In this document: positions 59,510 through 64,000 of the stretch, piece after piece
How positions within the stretch are numbered: the stretch's first letter is position 1
Layout: the number at the start of each line of letters is the position of its first letter
Source of the DNA: Riptortus pedestris
Lineage: Eukaryota > Arthropoda > Insecta > Hemiptera > Alydidae
Assembly (NCBI GenBank): GCA_019009955.1
Contig: CM032230.1
Coordinates: forward strand, 6,510,501-6,574,500
Direction: 5' to 3'
DNA: 64,000 bases
Notes under the pieces: generated by a model
What the model saw: the letters and a program-made list of their open reading frames with translations, nothing else
Told to the model about the DNA's origin: nothing
Databases searched by the model: none
Made by a program: the position numbers and the translations under genes

Positions 59510-60005
59510 TGGGTTAACTGTTGTATAATAAATAAAATTAAAAGATTGAACTATTTCGGTTTTATTTTTGATCGACAACTGCTGATTAGGCAGTCTTGTT
59601 AATCACTGCAGTTTAACGTCCTACAATAACCAGACAATTTTCCTGCAATAAAAGAATTGTTAAGGTTGATCGGCGACTTCTCATGTTGTACTGATTCTAG
59701 TTATTACCAGAGCAGGAATAGAGAGGTACTGTCCTTGGCTAGCAAAGGCTAACTCGGATTTTTTTTTTATTGTTGTAGGAATTGTTACACAGAAAAATAG
59801 TTAACAAGGATTCACGCTTGGATAGATTTCCCACGGCGCATCTCACATTTTTTTCCTATTATCAAGAGATATTTTTTATAAGTATTCTCCGTCAGTTATA
59901 TATGAAATAACTCTTATTTTATTTTTTTCATCTATTAATAAGCTTATAACTCTACTGAACCTAACGTGGATGGATCATCTACGGGTTACAACACTTATCT
60001 AGCCA
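59510..60005. other. Anonymous DNA with a SINE-L trace
   Basis: 'tggatcatctacgggttaca' and 'ttatctagccatcgtggcag' (59970-60012) may be a decayed SINE-L core. Nothing else is recognised. Confidence 0.4.
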
Positions 60006-60688
60006 TCGTGGCAGCAGTCCATCACCCAGGGGGTTGTGCAAACTAAGCAGAATTCCCACCTGCTAGACGCGCTGCTCATTCTCTATTTTCCCTGTTATAA
60101 GAAGTCTATGTAAGCAGAACATTAAATGTAAGCTGGAAATTATGTGTTTAATGTCAAAGGTGCTCGATCTTAGGATCACATTAAGCCCGTTACGCTACGT
60201 CTAAGAAGAATTGACTATGGAATGACAGACAAAATGGAATGACTAGTAATGTCATCACTCGATATATTATTGTTTATTTGTATATCAAAATTCTATAAGT
60301 AGTGGGGTTTAAGCAAAGCTGCACACAAGAAAGTACGAATTAATAGTTAAATAAATACTTGAGTAACGAAAAAATGAATTGAACTAGTTTAAATAAACAA
60401 ACAAATAAAAAGATAGGTTCTATAACATGTGCCTATCCCCTTAAATAAGGAAGATATTTTGAATTTCTCCCGCCTCTTATCCACCCCCTACTCTTAGTCC
60501 AATTCCAACTACTACTAACGACTTTGGAAAAAATATGTTACAGGGGATGTTTAGATATCGAGTATGGTAAGGTCAAATAAACATTTTCGATTAGGAATGT
60601 AAAATCATAATTGGTGACATCATCCGAGAACGTATTTGCTTGCATGTTACTAAATAAATATCCGTTGAAAAGAAATACTTTATATTAA

Positions 60689-61595
60689 CCCTCGGTCGGG
60701 CGCGTCAAAGAATATTCCGTCTTCGGGCGCGTGTATCTCAGAGATCATCCTCAACCTTTTTTTACGGAAATAGAGTTTTTTAATATATATTTTGCAGTAA
60801 AATGTTCAGTGTGTGATTATAAACCATAACAGAGGAGATATTTGTTTGAAAGAAGTAAACAATTATTAAAATTGACAAGTATTAAAATATAAAAAAAACC
60901 GTGGACGATAATTTTTAAAATATAATTACAAAACACAAATATCAAAAGAAATTGTTTAAATGCACATGTCTTAATTATACATAATTCATTTCAGTTTTTT
61001 AACAATATATAAAAAAAATATCTAAATATAACTTCAATCAAAAATAAGTAGCACGAAATCACTTTTAGATAAGACTTATTGAAAATCATCAAAACATTTT
61101 ATAAATACCAGTTAAATTTTTATTTCTTTTGCAGAGCTGCATTGCAATTAGGACAAAGCATGGAACTATGTTGTAAACAAATTTTGTTTTTGCAAATATC
61201 ACAACAGTAATTAGTACACCTACATTTATTTACAGTTTTGCTTGGTTCACATCATTTTTCATTTGTTCGTTGTAGTGGAGGGACTTTTTTTATGCTGTTC
61301 TGTACTTGAGTTCAATGTATTGGCCTTATCACTTATTACTTAATTGATGTACATATTTATGAAATACAGATTTCAAAAAAACTTACGAGATCGGGCGTGT
61401 GGTATCTAGGAGATTAAACTGATTGACAGGTGAAACACACTACTCCTTTAAACACAGTGACACAACATACCTTAAGGGGGAGACCTATAAAGAACATAAC
61501 TCGAAGCACTACACCACCACTCTCTGCTAGGAGGAGGAGTGGCAAATATTTTTCTAGAAACTGTGTATCTGAGAGATCACGCGCCCGACGGAGGG
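60689..61595 (-). mobile_element. piggyBac-superfamily element, internally deleted (907 bp)
   Basis: TTAA at 60685-60688 and 61596-61599 flanks termini that begin CCCTCGGTCGGGCGCGT (left) and, inverted, CCCTCCGTCGGGCGCGT (right). Inside both ends is an inverted TGTATCTCAGAGATC-like motif. The target TTAA and CCCT/C termini are diagnostic of piggyBac. At 907 bp it is far below an autonomous length of about 2.5 kb, and only the transposase C-terminus persists. The transposase was read leftwards (minus strand). Confidence 0.88.
61120..61281 (-). pseudogene. piggyBac transposase C-terminal cysteine-rich domain remnant
   Basis: The minus-strand frame ends with a Cys/His cluster of spacing C-x8-C-x-C-x3-CC-x2-C-x4-C-x2-H-x4-C-x2-C, then LQKK and a stop at 61122-61120. 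This is the zinc-binding cysteine-rich domain found at the end of piggyBac transposases, where it binds the terminal repeats. An in-frame TGA (61254-61252) precedes the first cysteine. The DDD catalytic core is missing, so the element cannot encode an active enzyme. Confidence 0.8.
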
Positions 61596-61795
61596 TTAAA
61601 GCTCAGAACAAACTGGTTCACGATTTAACAATTATTTTTAATACGACATAAATAGGAGGAAAATTAAATAGTACAAATATCTCGGTTAATATTCAAGATA
61701 GAGAATAAATGTTCATAGCAATATTTATAGTACATTTATTTCGCAATAAGAGTGGTCCTACACTATTTTTTGATCCGACTCATTCGACGATTTAT

Positions 61796-62806
61796 GATAT
61801 CTTCTATCGATCATGTTGAAGAATTAATTAAGTAACTGAAGTCTTAAAGCACTGCTTCTTATTAAAATATGTTAAAAAATATCTTCCAATGGAAACTCTA
61901 TTATTAATATACAATATACATTTCCATAGTCAGTTAACTTATGGAGCTATTTTTTAATATACTTTTGGACTTTTTTTTAATATTCATCCAAATATATTTG
62001 GATCATTTTTTAATATTTAAATTGCAAAACTGAGCAATAAGGTTTCTATTCAACAGAGAGTCGAGAGAATCCTGTCGTCCACATTTTAAGGAGTCAAAAA
62101 TAACTTTTCCCTCAATATATATGTACCAAACAATATTGTTTGTGAAACAAAATTTGAACTTGTTTAACAGAAATAGTATAACACATAATCATAAAAAGAA
62201 ATACAAGAATATGCTTCAAAACCCCTACCACAAACATAAATACTTCAAGAAAAGCGTATCATTTGCAACTATTTAACGCTCTGCTCCAATGGATTAAATC
62301 TATTAAAAATAGTCTTCGTTTAAAAATAAATTAAAGAACTGACGGATGATTTTATAAACCAGATGAATGCATTCAAAAAAGTTCAATTATTTAATAAAAC
62401 TACAATATATTTCCAACAAATACTGATCTAAAATAAGTTTTGATTTGGTGCATTCTCACTTTAAGGCGGGACAAGTTTCTCAACATTTATAGAGCTTGTT
62501 TTATATTTTAATAATTTGCATGTTAATGAATAAAAAATGTATGTTAGATACTTACAGTTGTACAAAGATTGTTAACGAAACTAATATATTGTATATTATT
62601 ACTTAAATTAATGAATTCTATCTAAACGAATGTTTTATATAAGTACAAATGCAATCCAATAATTTTAAAGAATTTTATTGGCATAATATTAGAAAATTGT
62701 TTATATAAAACCTAAGTTTTTGATGTATCCTATTATGTTATGATAACATTTAATGAAAATAACCGCATTCAATTTCATCGATTACAAACTCAATAGCTGA
62801 ATAACC
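61796..62806. other. Anonymous very AT-rich DNA
   Basis: Includes a perfect 18-bp palindrome, ATCCAAATATATTTGGAT, at 61986-62003 within T-rich tracts. No gene is recognised. Confidence 0.45.
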
Positions 62807-63200
62807 CTAAGGTAAATCATCTATAAGAATGAGAATGAGATATATAGCTAATAACATTCCATTGTCGAGGGTGAGCTGATTTGCAAGTGAACCACATACT
62901 CCATATATCGGACAGCTGGGGGATAGTACTACTTCATGTATGCAAATACAGCCCAAGGAGCGCCGAATCAAAATTGAAATTGGCTCTCTAGCCTCCCACG
63001 CGCCAGCCCTCCATATTTGCTCAGGTTTGCCAACATTATCTCCTCGTTTAACATTCAAATGGCGTGCCACTCCTTTTCTGACAACCTCATTCCTTCTCCG
63101 TTTTGTAACAATCCTTTTGTGTTTATATATATTTTTTTGTATTCCAGAAATTCCAATCCCTAATGGAACGTCTGCCATCAATTTGTTCTAGATTTGCAAA
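62807..63200. other. GC-moderate patch with overlapping frames, unrecognised
   Basis: A 124-codon minus-strand frame (62807-63181) overlaps an 83-codon plus-strand frame (62940-63191). The minus product has a basic centre (HKRIVTKRRRNEVVRKG) and a hydrophobic C-terminus (LLAIYLILILI). No family is recognised and no splice or promoter signal supports it. Confidence 0.2.
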
Positions 63201-64000
63201 CACACAAATCGATGAGGGGGCGACAGTGTAACTTTAACACATCACGCTATAGCAAGTAGTTCCTTATAGTATATATAAATATAAATCTTAAACAATCAAT
63301 CCAGTTTATTAGAACTAATTAAACTAACTCACAGAGTTTCTTGGTTAATTACCTTATTAATTTTAGATAGGATACTAATTCCACTAACCAATTTAATTAA
63401 TTTTAATAATCTGGATTTTTTTTTAAATTTCATTTATTTTAATAAACAAGGTTGATTCCTTTTTATAACTGTATTATCACAGGCATCAGAAGTCAAATTA
63501 ATAGAAAACCAAACATTTTATTAAAAATTTCTTTTTCAGTAGGTAATGTTGAAATGAAATCAGTTTCTGCAACTTCGAACATCTTTGCGATGAAGAACAT
63601 TGTTGGGATTTGAAAATGAAAAGAATAGATTTGCAACTTACTAAACGTAGAAGATTTTCTAAAGTTTGAGTATTCTAATCATCTCTTTAGATATTGGAGG
63701 AATAATGGAGAAAGTTTACAGAGAAAGAAAATGTCATTACTTATTCTCATTTAACCCCCTTAGTTCTTCCTTTTCAATGGCATGTGGTTATGCTTGGGAC
63801 ATCATTTTAAGCGAAATTTATTGCTCTTTCGAGTGAAAAACTCCGATTTCTGATATTGAAATAATTTCTGGAGTTAAGGCTTCTAATAAGGGGAAAAATA
63901 GCTCCAATTTGAAAAATCAAAACCACTTTTATATCTCTATAACAATTAAATTGTCTAGAATCAACTCTCAAAGTTTGCGCACTAAAGTCTGTTACACTCT
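63201..64000. other. Anonymous AT-rich DNA
   Basis: No gene, RNA or repeat that I can support. Confidence 0.45.

Larger units (their letters stand above)
60014..61795 (+). mobile_element. Hel-A copy interrupted by a piggyBac element
   Basis: The 5' end is AGTCCATCACCCAGGGGGTT, GTGCAAACTAAGCAGAATTC. The body runs to 'gaaatactttatattaa' at 60688 and resumes after 61599 with 'gctcagaacaaactggttca'. The motif 'atctcggttaatattcaaga' follows, and the copy fades near 61795. Uninterrupted copies have a TTTAAGCTT at this place, which supplied the TTAA target. Confidence 0.75.

Noticed and set aside
62807..63191. Overlapping 124- and 83-codon frames as genes
   Set aside because: They lie on opposite strands of one patch, with no motif, promoter or splice support.

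Overview
This is non-coding, AT-rich eukaryotic genomic DNA, most likely from an invertebrate; an arthropod is the best guess. The reasons are the repeat content (tRNA-derived SINE, piggyBac and hAT fossils, Helentron-like elements with internal TA microsatellites), dense simple repeats, and the absence of closely packed open frames or bacterial expression signals. I could not assign a species. I found no intact protein-coding gene, rRNA or functional tRNA gene. Most frames of 60-130 codons are chance frames in repeats.

The window is a mosaic of a few repeat families. (1) A 10.8-kb tandem satellite with a 73-bp unit (about 148 copies) fills 18754-29587. (2) A high-copy non-autonomous rolling-circle-like element, called Hel-A here, covers much of the rest. 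Its 5' end carries a CGCAG-GGG-CTGCG hairpin followed by AGCAGATTTCCC. Its 3' end is a GATTTCCCTTAAGGGAAATC hairpin followed by TGCTAA. The body has a TA microsatellite beside an ACCGCT/AGCGGT palindrome. This layout matches Helentron-associated interspersed elements (DINE-1-like). The best copies are at 10420-11033, 37086-37765, 38713-39255, 39669-40578, 43042-43996 and 52757-53653. (3) A SINE of about 220 bp with a tRNA-Leu-like head (SINE-L) has about a dozen copies. (4) An unclassified repeat of about 1 kb (Rep-C) has three copies, all nested inside Hel-A copies. (5) Two DNA-transposon fossils are visible: a 907-bp piggyBac remnant with TTAA target sites and a recognisable cysteine-rich C-terminus (60689-61595), and a hAT transposase C-terminal fragment with an in-frame stop (10135-10407).

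Region by region: 1-18.7 kb holds Hel-A copies, Rep-C copy 1, SINE fragments, the hAT fossil and anonymous DNA. 18.7-29.6 kb is the satellite. 29.6-32 kb is the least repetitive, most GC-rich part, with a CpG-containing patch (29955-30530) and a possible short first exon (31815-31852), the only places where gene parts seem plausible. 32-49.7 kb is mostly Hel-A with Rep-C copy 2. 49.7-58.1 kb is rich in SINE-L, with Rep-C copy 3. 58.2-61.8 kb has Hel-A copies, one interrupted by piggyBac. 61.8-64 kb is anonymous AT-rich DNA.

The nesting gives a relative chronology. Hel-A is the oldest layer, and SINE-L, Rep-C and piggyBac inserted into it. No autonomous partner (Rep/helicase, LINE reverse transcriptase or intact transposase) is present in the window.
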